From contig NC_054083.1 of NCBI RefSeq assembly GCF_017562075.2, positions 20,767,428 to 20,831,427 of the forward strand: 64,000 nucleotides of DNA, read 5' to 3'. A program made the position numbers and the translations under genes. The notes under the pieces are model-generated. The model was not told the DNA's origin, did no database searches, and saw only the letters and a list, made by a program, of their open reading frames with translations. The DNA is from Anopheles merus. Its lineage: Eukaryota; Arthropoda; Insecta; Diptera; Culicidae. Positions 29,601 to 42,253 of this stretch are shown here, piece by piece (position 1 is the first letter of the stretch; the number at the start of each line of letters is the position of its first letter).

Positions 29601-32600
29601 GAGTTTCCCACTAAGTAACTCACAAATTGACACTAAGAATAGCACCGTTTGTACCGCCGTGGGGTAGCAAAATGAGGCAATCGATTTACACCAACATGGG
29701 CAATTGCTGGTGCCGTGACTAGGATTTAATTGAATTTGCTAGCTAATGTAAATAGGCGCTCGCGGGAAGAAAGAAGACCCCTTTGCCATCTCCAGAAGCC
29801 CATTTCGCGTGGCACAACATTAACAGAACAGAACGTGCCGCGTAGCCGAAGCCAGCCGAAACCACAACACAGCACACTGCCATGAATCGCGCACACGCCG
29901 CGAGACCTTCCCGGATGGCCTGGTCCTTTCCTGGTGGCGCTAAATGAATGACGCGAACTGTTTGCCCATCTCCACACCCAATGGGAGAAGGTGCTAAGTG
30001 GGCACGCAAAAAGCGGTAGCAGAGCGAACCATCAGACCGGGCCCGCCACAGTTCTCTACCTAATTTAGCGATGATTAATTTGCACACACAGGTGCGACAG
30101 AATCGGTGAGCCAGTAGCGGAAGCAGCACATGCACAAATAGTGTTTGGGAAAAGCGTTAATTTTCTACCACAATACATTACAGCGAAGGCAAAGCACAGT
30201 TGGTATGATGGGTGTGATGTTAGACACGCGTTGCTCTATTTGTGGAAGGTTGTGCCTTTTTCGAAGGCTTGGGTGGCTTAACCCGCTCGTCAAGCCTTTA
30301 AAAAAATAGGTCAAAGAAACAGGGTGAGAAGGTGAAGTTTCAGTATTAAACGAAAGTGTAAAAATATTGCTTTCCAATCAAAGCAGAGCAAAGAAGTAGT
30401 TAGAAAATTGCGAAAAAGAGCAAGAGTTACAGATATATTCACTTGAAATGATAAAAGAATCGTTCAATATTAAACAAACAGCAGAATACATTACAAAGCA
30501 TCAGACAATATTACAAAGTTATCGCATATTAGACAACGTCGTTTGATACTTGTTATAAGTTGATATATACCCTTGATACAAGTTGTCATAATAAGAATAA
30601 ATAGCAAATAATAAATACATCATTTACTTCCTTCCTGCTGAGAAACTGGGTTTGGTGATATCATGTCCAATTGTTGTGATAACGGTTGGTTTTAGTTACG
30701 ACATTTACACGACAATTGACAGACCCAATACAACCATTACCAAGACCAAGGTAACAGGAGTTGAAATGCCATTATTACAATAATTATGTGTAGCATCCTA
30801 CAGGGGCAGGGCAAACTTCCCCACAAACACGGTTCACATCTTGAGAGAAGAGAAACCGAAATCAACAGCAAAACCACTGTGCGCATCCGGTCAGCAAAAA
30901 AACCAGAGACGCGTCGTTTGAAGGGCACATTGCACTCTTTCTCTTTCCCCAGAATACGTTTAATTTGTTTGTCGTTTTGTTTCATTCTTTCTTGACGCAA
31001 TTCTACGAGCGCTAGCTCCACAGCGCAGCATCCCAGCGACGTAATCGTTGCATAAAAAGACACCAGAACTAAATCTTTACCCAACAACAACACTGTTGCT
31101 GGGCCACCATTCCGCTGCCTTCTTAACCCAGATATTTCAAACCCCAGCTGGCACTGTCCTCCACTACAAAAAATCGTTCACAACACAGCCGTGACCCATC
31201 CGCCCGGTTGCAGAGTGGTGTGATGTGAAAATGTGTCAACGAGGTCGCGCTTCAAGTATATCCTCGTGGGAGTGTGTCGTGAGGATCCTGACATCGCGCC
31301 CCTTCGCCATCGCTCTCGGTTAGCTCACGGGAGAAAGCGAACACAGTTGCAGACAAATTGCTATCCAAAGTGAATACTAATGAACGTCGCTGCCGCCGCC
31401 GTTGCTGCTGCTGGCTGCTCCACGTAAACCGGGCGGAGGCTTCTGCAAACTGCAAGCGACCAATCCAACGATGTCGGGCAATTTTTTGCTTACCAGTGTT
31501 GAGAAAAAGGACACTTTTTTGCACGCTGTTTCCAGGCGGGGGTGAGGGTTCGTCTCTTCCACCATCCAGAGCAAACGGGGATGCACTTGTGACCTCTATG
31601 GTGAGCGCCTTTCCGTCCCTCGTATAAGTATCCATGGGGATTATGAATGTGTTTCGCATCTTGTTTGATTTTTTTTTCATGCCGTCATATATATTATGTA
31701 ACGAATGGAAAGCGCAATGTGTAATGGATCATCGTACGGTTGCGACGTGTGTTATTCAAGTGAACTTCATCAAATTGCATCCCCACCCGGGCGGAACTCG
31801 GCACGGTGGAGGATGACAAGGACAACGGCGGTGGAAAATGCAATCAGTGGTTCGCTGGAGGTTACGCGCCAGCACACATGTGGTTGGTGCTAGACCATCT
31901 CCTCTTCAGCAAAAGTGCCACGACGAGATTCAACTGCGCAGTAAAGCGTCGTCACTGAGCGAGCGAAAACTCCTAGCGCAACATTAATACATAGAGCGTC
32001 GGGTTCATTACATCGGCCAGGATGTTCTTTTTTGGAAACCGCCCTTGCTTTACCAAAGGCACGTTTGCATTCTACCAGCATTTGCCATCGTGAAAATGAA
32101 TCAAAATTGCGTGCACAATATGTGTCTGGAGGCTCAAGCGCGACAATTCCACTGTTTACGACTATTTCTACGCAAAGACATGTCTGCATAAAAACCAAGA
32201 CGTGCGGAACTGGTGCGTCTTATTTTGCGACGCGCAATTTTTACACCATCATGGCGTGCGAGCATCATTCATAATAATCCTCTGTGAGACTAGCGGCGGG
32301 GAAACTGTTGTTGAAGGAAGAGGAGAACCATCGCCAATAAATTTCCCATTATCGAAGGTCGTTACCGGTGTCGTTGGGGAACACAGAAGAGGGCGATTAA
32401 AAGAGAGAGAGAGAGAACGAGCGAACGAGATCGATAGCGCTGGGTATGGGATGGTCTAAAACAAGATGGATGTGCGTGGGTGGACGAGCAAACCAACCTT
32501 CTGCCACCTACGCAACGCCACATCCTTGTCAGCCATAACACACAAAAAAGTGGACAGAAAACAGCGTTGGAGGCGCAAAAGCAAGTGGATGGTTGCAAGA

Positions 32601-35600
32601 GAAAATGTTCATCCTACACGGACCCTCGGCCCGGCGTAGTCCTTTGGCTGATGTTTGCCTTTTTTGGGATGTTTTGACGGTACACACACGCACACATACA
32701 CGCAAAGGACCAGGGTATCGGCAATGTGAGGCAGAGTGATTTATTGCATATATTTTTGTTGCCCCTTTGGAAGGAGTTACATTACACGGAATTAGCCCCT
32801 TTCTTCCGGGCGTTTGTTCGCAACACAGAGCTCCGGAGGGTTCCGGGAGGGGTTTTTGGTGGTTCGCGCTCATCTCCACCATCAAACAAGCATTCATCCA
32901 TCTATTCCATCCATAATTCAGCGGCATCATCTCACATACACACACGGGCGCGCGTCGAGCACCGAAGGCAAAAGCGTCGCGCCAGATCGGCGAAGAAAAA
33001 GCTGGCGGGCAGCAGGCACATGGCGTGTCTAATCTCATTAGGCGGATAACACATATTTGCCGCCGCCGGTTGGGAGGGCAGGACCACTAAAGGCACTAGC
33101 CGAAAAGGAAACAGAAGCATACTTTACCCGTACCGGTTATTTTGGTGGAAAATAAAAGTGCGGATAGCGCTTTGTTCGCTGTCTTGGGGGAGTGCTAGAG
33201 GGAGTGGATATGTGCGGGTAGATGTGCAATTTGATCGTCAAACCGGGCCCCCATTTTTCATGGACCAACCGGCAAATAGAATCAAATTGTTCGAAAAAAA
33301 AACCCATGCAACAACCATACACACCGATGCAGGGAAAGCGCGTTGGCGGCAATTGGATTAGCATCCGATCGTCAGCACAGACGGAGGGCGCAGCGGTGCA
33401 TGGAGGGCTTGTTTTTCCCCGTTTGGCCGAGCGAAGGCGGTGTCCCGGTGGGGCAATGAAAGGCGCAAAGTGCTAACCGTGCTCATAAATCATTTTGGAG
33501 TTTTTGGCTCTTGATTTGTTTAAGAATAAATATTGTTTTTGTGCAAAGTCTCAGCAAATAGCAGAAACGCTCCAGTGAGTTCAAGTTTTCGTGCAAGCAA
33601 GTGTATGCACCATTCATTCAAGGTTGCTTCATTAACGCCAGATGCTGTAAGGATTAGCAACAACGTGACAACATCTTTTCAAACCACCTCCAAAACAGAT
33701 CAAAAGCTTTTACTACGATGACGATGAGCGTAGACAATTTTTCCCCGGAGCGAGCACATCTTCGATGTCTTTTGGCTGTCTTTGATATGATGCTTAGTGG
33801 GCGTTCATTTTTGGGAAATGGTTTAAGAAGCATCGAGTCGCATGTAACTCTGTATGGTGCAGACACATGGTGGGTATCTCTACGAAGGAATCTCAAGTCT
33901 AGTGCAGTCGAGGTTAGACAGTATGTTAAACGGCTCAGCAGGATACTAAAGTTCAAACTAGACACTCCTGAGAGCAAGTTCGTCTTTTTACAGCCAGTTT
34001 TCTGGAATTGGAGCCGAAGCATCGCTTAACTGATGATTTTCAAACTAGCTTCCAGAAGCGTCTTGTATTAGCAAAAGAGTTTGATTGAAGGTGTAATTTA
34101 TTTCAGATTTGGCTAGATTTCGTTGTTGCTTCGGGAAGTGATGTTTCTCAGACGATACAGAGAATTCCACAAAGTTCCAACATCATCAGGACAGGTCTTT
34201 TTATCAAAAGACAACTGACGTTTCACGATAACTGATGTTCTTTTTGGCAGTGAGAAACATGACAAACAGAGGCAAAATTTCAATTCATTTTTTCATTTTT
34301 TTTTTCAAATCATTTTCTGGTACGATTCATCCCGCAAGGATATCACGTGCCGTATCAGTGTGGCTGTGGTGGCGAAACAATTTCCTCTGCCCGCAACCTA
34401 AGTTAGGAAGCTATTTGCGAGCCGGAGAGCAAAATGATGAACGATGTTTCGGCTCGATTATTTCAATCTTCAATACCATCAATGCATAGTACCCGTTCCC
34501 AAAGGAAAAGTATTAATCCGTCAGACTGTGCACAGCTACTCGGAGGTATCATAGCTGCGACTTAGAGTCAGCGATAGAAATATTCATAGCCAAAAACAAA
34601 AACAAAACCCAATATCCAAAGCATGCAGACGATACGGAACACACTAAAACCACCTGCTTCCGGTGTATGGCCGCAGGCGGAAATCGAAACGAGCGAGAAA
34701 TAGGGAGAGAAAAGGGAGAGATGTACAATTAATTTGCCATCCGTATAACTCGGTTCGGGCCGTCCGTGTGCTTAGCCTGTTTACAGACAGGATAAGTCGG
34801 GCTCCCGATCGAATGGAAATTTATCGCCATTAAATATGGATTTAGCACACGTTGGAGAGATTCGGGTATGCTCTGTGCCACAGACAGAATTACTGCCACC
34901 TTTGGGGGGAAGCAAAGTTTGCGAAATTCTAAGTTAAGAAGTAAAGTAACCGATACATTACTCTGCATGTTGAGGTAAAATGAACTTCGTTTGCTAGCAC
35001 GGGGATGCAAAGGTCCATTGGGATGGGAAAAGTCATTTACCTGAAACGAAATGCAGAAAAATAGAATGTTTAGTATATATTGAACGAATTAGTTTCAAAA
35101 CATATCTATTTATAGTTTGTACAAGAACATGAAATCATAGAGATACAAATTAATTATAGTATTTACTCCATCAAAAAAATGAAAAGTCGCTGCCTCACGA
35201 TTGTAGGCTTTTTGAAAACCTTTAATTGCAACCATGCGCCTGAGCTTCGTGGAAATTACATTACGTGCACATCACTAGGTACGCCTCCGGCCGAGCAATT
35301 CCAACAAGACGGCCAGCCCTCCCCCCATCTGCAGATATTATTTTAATCTGGAATTTGCTTCACATACCGATGCGCGCACAGCTCCAAACTTTCGTGAAAC
35401 ATGAACGCAAACAAACTTCGCACAGTTCTGGAAAAAAACATGCTCATTTCGTTGCGTCCTACGTATGCGCGTGCAGCGGCGACGAGTCTGGGAGACCTGA
35501 CCAAAACCCCCGATTGGGCGTGAAGTTGATGAAAAATGGGAGCAAACCACGCTTACAGCCCCCCCCCCCCCCCCGCGCGGGGCGATCAGGGCCAGGGCCG

Positions 35601-38600
35601 TGGGTGTTGTGAGATGTTTGCTTTGATTTTACGCTCGAAGGACGGTTTTAGACGAGAAATGTGTTAAACATTAAACACCAAAACTGCAGAATTCTTGGTG
35701 AGCTGCAAGACTGTTTAGTCTGCTGACATATCTCGCTGTAATTTGAATGACGATTATACAAACTTGAAACCCATTTTGCACGATCAAATGCAATATAACA
35801 TGTTCATATTGAACCTGTCAAAGCCGTACGAGCAGCATGATGTATCTTCCAATTAAATAAAAATTTCTACAACCAATCCACGAAACAATCGTTTTCCCTT
35901 CTCCCAAAAAAAAAAAAACAATCATATCCCTCCAAAATTCTGCCCAGGAGTTGTGAGTAATGTTCAAATTTTCCATCCCAATGCTTTCGCCTGGCAGGGA
36001 TAAATGATGGAAACGATTGTAACCGACGCTAACGGGCACGGGCTGGCCAATATCCTTATTCCCGGGCCGGTCAAATGGCTGCACTGCTATTACACATTAT
36101 ATGTTTGCAATTGGAATTGATGATGCCGGTTCGAGGATGTGGTAAAGGTACGGAATGTTTTCCACCCCCACGGTTGCACAGAGCATGTCAGCCGGCAATA
36201 ATTTGGAACAGCTGCACAAACTCTCCCCAAACGATGACTTGCCCAGGACACGGTAGGAGCCGGGAAAAAGCCCGAGGTAGCTCATAAACATGAAACGAAA
36301 GAATGATTGTGTTTTGTAAGAAAACAGAAGCCTGTTCCGTTCCTCGGGGAATTTAATTCTGCTGTAAACGAACATAAACAATTTCAGTTAATTTCATCGT
36401 AGGATGATCTACAAAATGTACAAATAAAATAATTGAACCAGCTACCTTCAATGTTTCCAGAGTCTCGAGGGATCGAGAATCTCTAGTTTAGTTTGCACGT
36501 TCGATGAAATTTTAGAGATACTTTGCTTACTACAGAAAACTCGTTTGAAGCAGCCTTATCACAACGCACAACTCCCGAACGAAGAACCGAAAGAAGATGC
36601 TAAATCTGATATGATTTAATGACAATAATTGCCTCCCATACATATCCACACCCACACGGATTGTTGTGTCATCCGCCAACCCAGTGCAAGCTACACAAAT
36701 CATCGACATAATCCTGAACTCTTCAGCCTGTTCCGTTGATTTTGTCGAAGCCGCCTCAGCAAACCATGACAAAAGGTACGACACATTTTCCCTCTTCTTG
36801 TCTACCTTACCTCCAATGGCTTCCAATCAACCTCCGAATCTCATACTTGTTTATGAAGGGTTCTTACATGAAATTGGTGAGTGCACGTTGTCTGAAGAGA
36901 GCGAGAGTTAGAGCGATAGAAAGGGAGAAAGATTTGCGCTAGGTTGGCATGCGTTTTTTTGTGTGTTTTTGGTGCGCTTAATTCCCATCATGTGAAGCCT
37001 ACACCATTTAGGGGGCAGTAAATTTGATTACGACCTATTGGCTTTTCGGAGAATCTCATCGCAAGCCCTCCTTGTACACGTGTGCCCGTGCTGGGCGCTT
37101 CACACCGGCGGCTCTTAACCGTGGGGATGAATGGATGGGTGTTTTTCGGAAACAAAAAAAACTCCGAAACCTCCAGCCAATAACCCAATTACCAAGCGAC
37201 TGAAGACTCGCTTGTTCGGAGCTATTTCGGAGGATAACAAAAGGCGTGGGGAGTGCGAACCTAGGACGTAGGGCGTATCAAGCCACAACATCCTTCACGT
37301 GGCGGAACAATGACAATGGAGGAGTTGAACTCGACTCTCGCTTTTCTTTTCGGTGATTGTCTGGTTTAGGTAGGACGGGAGCTTTTTACGAACCGTAATG
37401 CTCGAGTAGCGTGCATTACCGACGCCATTAGAATCGCTAAGTAGAAGGACATGACGATGAAGATCGATATCGTACCGGGAGCGATGCGAGCGACAGGAGA
37501 GGAGTACCCTTATTAATTGGCCATGTCCATCCGACGGTGGTATAGCGCGCTGCTGTGGGAGATGCTGCGGTAAGCGTTCCGACACGCACAAATGACGTTT
37601 GGCGTAAGGATATGTCCCTCCTGCCGCCTAGCCTTCTACAACGTGCCTAGTGTCGGTAAACGTGCGAGCGATATATCATGCATTGTGTGATGTGTTTCCA
37701 CATGGGAAGAAGTCTTGAGGGCCGGCAGACGGTAGAAAAGGCATTCTTCTAATTAAATAAGTCCACCACAGCAAGAAGACGTTGTTCAGCTTCGAGTCTG
37801 CTCCGTTCAATGAACTCTCAACGCTGGTTGGCCTGTAACAGATAACCTGTCTGAAGCTGTCGGAAGTTGCAGGTGAGTGAGTGTTCCGACAATTCTAGAT
37901 CTCATTTGTTGGATTTAGTTAGTCCAAATCATCATCCTTTTGAATCAATGAAGAAACCCTTCTTCTCGGTACGTAATACAAATTCTTGACTAAACCCCAA
38001 CCCACTTAAAAGATAATGATTTCAGTGTGGTAGATGTGATCCAATAACTGAGGACGTAGTATTGGAGTTAAATGTAGTTCTAATTTAATTTCAGCGTATA
38101 CTATACATTCTCAACTGCAAGTTACTGCAATGTTCGATCATTTAGTAAAACGCTTCGAGATTTAGGCAACTTAAGCTTCCGGCATCGAAGATTAGTGAGC
38201 TTTCGAGAGTCGATTTTCTTGAAAGAGATACCAAGAAGAGTTGAAGATTTACAGGGTATACTTGTGAAAGTTGGTACGCTTTTGGGGTTTTCAAAGATAT
38301 GACAAATTTTCTAACGCTTGTCCCACATGAGACAACCGAATACAGAATACCAAAGTCTTAATTGCACATTCTACTATATTTTGAAGTAAAACTAATCTAA
38401 CCGGCGTTCTTCCTAAATAGGCACCAACAAGTAAAAAAAGCTGTAAGTGTTAACGTTTTTGTCAGAAACCTTTTTGATAAACTTTCCTTCTTTTTGTAAA
38501 GATCAGAACAATATTTCTATGCACTTCGAGTCTAAAATGTGCTTATAACGACTCATATTCGTGGTAGTGGAACTCGTTTTTAAACCCCTAACAAGATAAA

Positions 38601-38778
38601 TGCAATCTGCCCAAGATTAAGGATTAATATTGAATTAATGTAATAATTTCTTCAACGACACACCATTATCAAAGAAGCTGATGATGAGGGAACCCAGTGT
38701 TTTCCTCGTTAAATGTCATCATAAAAGATTCGCCAACACCTGTTCCTCGAATCCTTGCAACCTTCCAGTTGCAAGGTG
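26612..38778. other. Noncoding stretch
   Basis: About 12 kb with no recognised gene. Noted items are a (GCT)n tract near 28363-28380, a GA tract at 32403-32415 and a 16-base C run at 35559-35574. An open frame at 33718-34029 carries the words LYGADTWW, reminiscent of retrotransposon reverse transcriptase C-termini, but it has stops upstream and no catalytic motif. No transposon ends were identified. Confidence 0.5.
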
Positions 38779-38786
38779 CTGCGGTG

Positions 38787-39904
38787 TAGTCATGGGAAAA
38801 ATGATTCTTTTTAAAGATCAGGTGTGGTCCAGTTCGCTCAGTGGAATGAACTGAACGCGTGCGGTGATTCTTTCGCACGCCTGAGGTGCGGTACGTTTTT
38901 AAATATCGATTATATGCTGCAAAAATATCCAAACGATTTTATTTTTTTATTTTTATAAAGTTACATTTACAAACATAGAAAAAGGAAATCAAAGTTGTTT
39001 TAATGCTCATGTAAACTTTAAATTTATCACGATTTGTTTTATTTCCTTATATCATTATTCATTTTGTGTTCTACTCGTTTAAAGTATTTTTTATAAAAAT
39101 GTAACTTTATCGCCGTTCAAAACAACGGATTCATAACACTCATTCAATTAATCGTACAGTTTAATAAACTGTGGTTAACTATAGTCCATGAGGAGAATCT
39201 TCTTCATAAATTCAGAGCCGACATCGGGTGCTTCAAACATATGGAAAATTACCTGCAGTTTCGGTCTGGTGAAAAAAAACTACATAGAGCGAGAGTGTAT
39301 TGCTATTTTGCGGAACGGGAAAGAAGACATGGATAACAGAAGCTTTCTCGTTCTAGTTAACACACTATCAGATCGAAAAAGCATGCTGATTTTCTGAGTA
39401 GGAGAATGAACTCCGCACCGCGTACGGTGGTTTGTTGCACACTTTCATGATCGGTATGGAGAGTTTCCGCACGGAGAACCAATACCGCACCGCTAGCGTG
39501 CGGAGATGTATCGCACACATTCATAGTCGGCGCGGAGAACGTCCCCACAAAGAATCATTACCGCACCGCTAGCGTGCGGAGATGTATCGCACACATTCAT
39601 AGTCGGCGCGGAGAACGTCCACACGAAGAATCAATACCGCACCGCTAGCGTGCGGAGATGTATCGCACACTTTCATAGTCGACAGGGAGAGCGTCCGCAC
39701 GGAGAATCAATACCGCACCGCTAGCGTGCGGAGATGTATCGCACACTTTCATAGTCGATAGGGAGAGCGTCCGCACGGAGAATCAATACCGCACCGCTAG
39801 CGTGCGGAAGAATCATTTCCATTTATCTGGCAGTGCGGTACTCGTTCACTCAGTGTAAAGATTGGAATGAATCATTCAGTTCTGATTCATTTTGCCCATG
39901 TCTA
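38787..39904. mobile_element. hAT-like non-autonomous element containing a minisatellite
   Basis: The left end TAGTCATGGGAAAAATGATT and the right end (inverse) TAGACATGGGCAAAATGAAT match at 17 of 20 positions. They are flanked by a perfect 8-bp duplication CTGCGGTG (38779-38786 and 39905-39912). An 8-bp duplication with TAG-type ends is the hAT superfamily signature. The 1118-bp element has no transposase frame. More than a third of it is a tandem array of five 76-bp units (39415-39808). Confidence 0.85.
39415..39808. repeat. 76-bp tandem repeat, five units plus a partial sixth
   Basis: The near-palindromic word CGCTAGCGTGCGGA recurs at 39491, 39567, 39643, 39719 and 39795, exactly 76 bases apart. 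A more diverged first unit begins at about 39415. Adjacent units differ by a few substitutions, and the fourth and fifth are nearly identical, which points to recent expansion. The array lies wholly inside the hAT-like element. Confidence 0.95.
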
Positions 39905-40440
39905 CTGCGGTGATTGAGATTGATGAATATATTAATGACAATTCTCAGCACTTATTACACACTCGCTTCATCGGGCGGAAATTATCGATTCGATTTTGGT
40001 GTTCCAACCGTGGCAGCTCCCCATGCTACGTATACTCAGTGGCATGAAAGCTAGCCTCATTATCAGTGTGCTAAAGTGTGTGGATGTACATTCGCACGAA
40101 AGGATTCAACGACCTTCAACCAGCGAGCGAGAAAGAACATGACAAGGCCGGTTTTCTACCCCATCCGTTTCCTGACTTACGAAACAGGCTGTTTCCGACG
40201 GGAGTTTGCCTAGCTCGGGCGTCGCTTAAGTTAGGTAGAGTCCACCGTAGTTACTTAATTGAGTTAGGAAAACTTTATCAACCAACCGACTTTCCGCAAC
40301 CGTGCGGCATTGAGTTCAACCCTTTCTTTGGATTGGTTTGGTTCGTAGACCCAAATCCGTTGTACAGGAAACGACTAATGTCAGCAGTTACCTTACACTT
40401 TTCTATAACAAACGCATACATGAACGTGAGAGGGAGAGAG

Positions 40441-40559
<119 letters not shown>

Positions 40560-41275
40560 ATGAATAGGACCCCACCTAAAAAGGGAGTGGAATGAAATTG
40601 TCATGACAGGATAAGTAGATCGACCCGTCAGGTTTGTTTCGCCGTTCTGTTGCAACACACACTGGAATTGGATTCATTCGCACGAAAGCAACCCCTTTCT
40701 ATCCTATCAGCCCTAAGATTGGTGATAGTTCTGATCCGATAATCGATTTGCGGCAGGCAATTGGACACATACACACATGACATTTGTAGCGAAGCAAACC
40801 TAAGCTAACTTATCTTTTAGCGAAGTGAGAAATGGGAAAACGGTTTTCGACATTTGCGAGAATTTTCGCTTTGCGGGAAAATACCAAACTGACAAAGCTT
40901 TACAAAGAAACAGGAAAAGGTGCCCCGCCGTCAATTAGACCTGATTGAAGGGCAATTAAAAGGGGTTTGAATTATTTTTTTTAAGGTTTTGGGGAAGACA
41001 AGGGGAGAGACAAATCATTTACGAAATATTCCCACCGTCCGTATTATTTTTGCTTGCGCTAAAAGGAAAGCAAAAGGTTCTTTGTGCTACATAAAAAAGT
41101 GCCATATTCCACGGTCCGCCAAACACTTGTCAGCAATGACCTAGCCAAGAACGAGCATTGAGTCCATTATTGTGCGAAAATGCGTTTCCCTTTTCCCCGT
41201 ACTCGCGTACCTTGCTTTCTTCGTTTGGGAAATGCACAAAAGAAGCAATTTACTTTGGAGCGAGATGAAGAAAAC

Positions 41276-41278
<3 letters not shown>

Positions 41279-41330
<52 letters not shown>
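41279..41330. repeat. (GA)n microsatellite
   Basis: About 25 GA units, GAGA-type purine tract. Confidence 0.95.
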
Positions 41331-41334
<4 letters not shown>

Positions 41335-41746
41335 GAATAGGAACGATTTACTGTCGCAGATGATTGAGGGTCTGCTGCGTTGGAGTAACCGGTACACACG
41401 TACCGGCCATCGTTTCGTTTCGTCAATTGATAAAGTTTCACGTAAATTGCTTCTGCTTGTAGAAAGGTCGTGTTAGCAGGTATGGTAGGGAGGTAAGGGA
41501 TAAATCGAAAAGCTCAACAAGGATACCATTATTTAGCCAATAACTTTGCTGCAAATGGTTGCAAAGCGTTGTGAGTATCTTGGTGCGTGAAATTTTGTTC
41601 GGTGCTGTTACAATTAATAATAAAAAAACTGTTAAGAACATTTCATAGAAAGTAACTAGGAAAAGTCTATTTATAGATTAATAGTGTGATTTACGCGAAA
41701 ATGATTTACATTTTACTGACCTGCATGCGTTTGAACTGTACATAAT

Positions 41747-41936
41747 GGCTGGTATTATTGAATCCGTTCGTAGCGGGAACGTACGACGCTCACATGAAAT
41801 TCTAGGGATGGCAACACATTTCTTGAGACCGCTCCTACAACACCGCTGCGAATAACTGTAGCAACCATCTAGTACGTTATGAAAATGAGTGTCGGGGCGT
41901 ACGCCGCCCCTACGAACGGATTCATTAATACCAGCC
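41747..41936. mobile_element. MITE, 190 bp, long terminal inverted repeats
   Basis: The ends begin GGCTGGTATTA and are inverted copies over 27 bases with one mismatch, continuing with weaker similarity to about 40. The trinucleotide AAT flanks both sides (41744-41746 and 41937-41939). Three-base duplications are typical of PIF/Harbinger-type MITEs, though those normally use TWA, so the family is uncertain. No coding capacity. Confidence 0.8.
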
Positions 41937-42010
41937 AATATTTGTTTAATGCATAGCAACTGAACGTTTAACACAGGAACCATGCTAATATATGAAAGGT
42001 GGATTCATCC

Positions 42011-42243
42011 TTTTTCTTCTTCTTCTTCTTCTTCTTCTTCTAATTTGGCACAACAACCGTTGTCGATTAAGGCCTGCCTGTACTTACTAGTGAAGTGAGC
42101 TTAGCTTTCAGTGACTCATTGTTACCATAGCAGGATATTCAGTCCTACGTATGGGGACCCGGTCTATTCGGGGCTTGAACCCATGACGGGCATGTTGTTA
42201 AGTCGTACGTGTTGATGACTGTAACACCAGACCGGCCTTCTAC
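42011..42243 (-). mobile_element. tRNA-derived SINE (SINE200-like), second copy
   Basis: The minus strand has an A-box-like GTTACAGTC and a B-box GGGTTCAAGCCCC, then the body shared with 23723-23925, and a (GAA)n tail at about 42014-42041. Flanking GGATTCATCC (42001-42010) and GGATTCAGCC (42244-42253) are an imperfect target duplication. Compared with the first copy it has a longer tail and a small insertion in the body, so the two are independent insertions. Confidence 0.85.
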
Positions 42244-42253
42244 GGATTCAGCC

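Noticed and set aside
33718..34029. 103-codon frame with LYGADTWW, recalling the end of LINE reverse transcriptases
   Set aside because: The in-frame sequence upstream has stops and no catalytic or other retrotransposon motif, and no repeat boundary or tail is visible. The resemblance is too short.
39415..39808. Regularly spaced repeat that might suggest a CRISPR array
   Set aside because: The whole 76-bp unit is repeated with no unique spacers, no cas genes are near, and the context is an animal genome with a hAT-like element around it.
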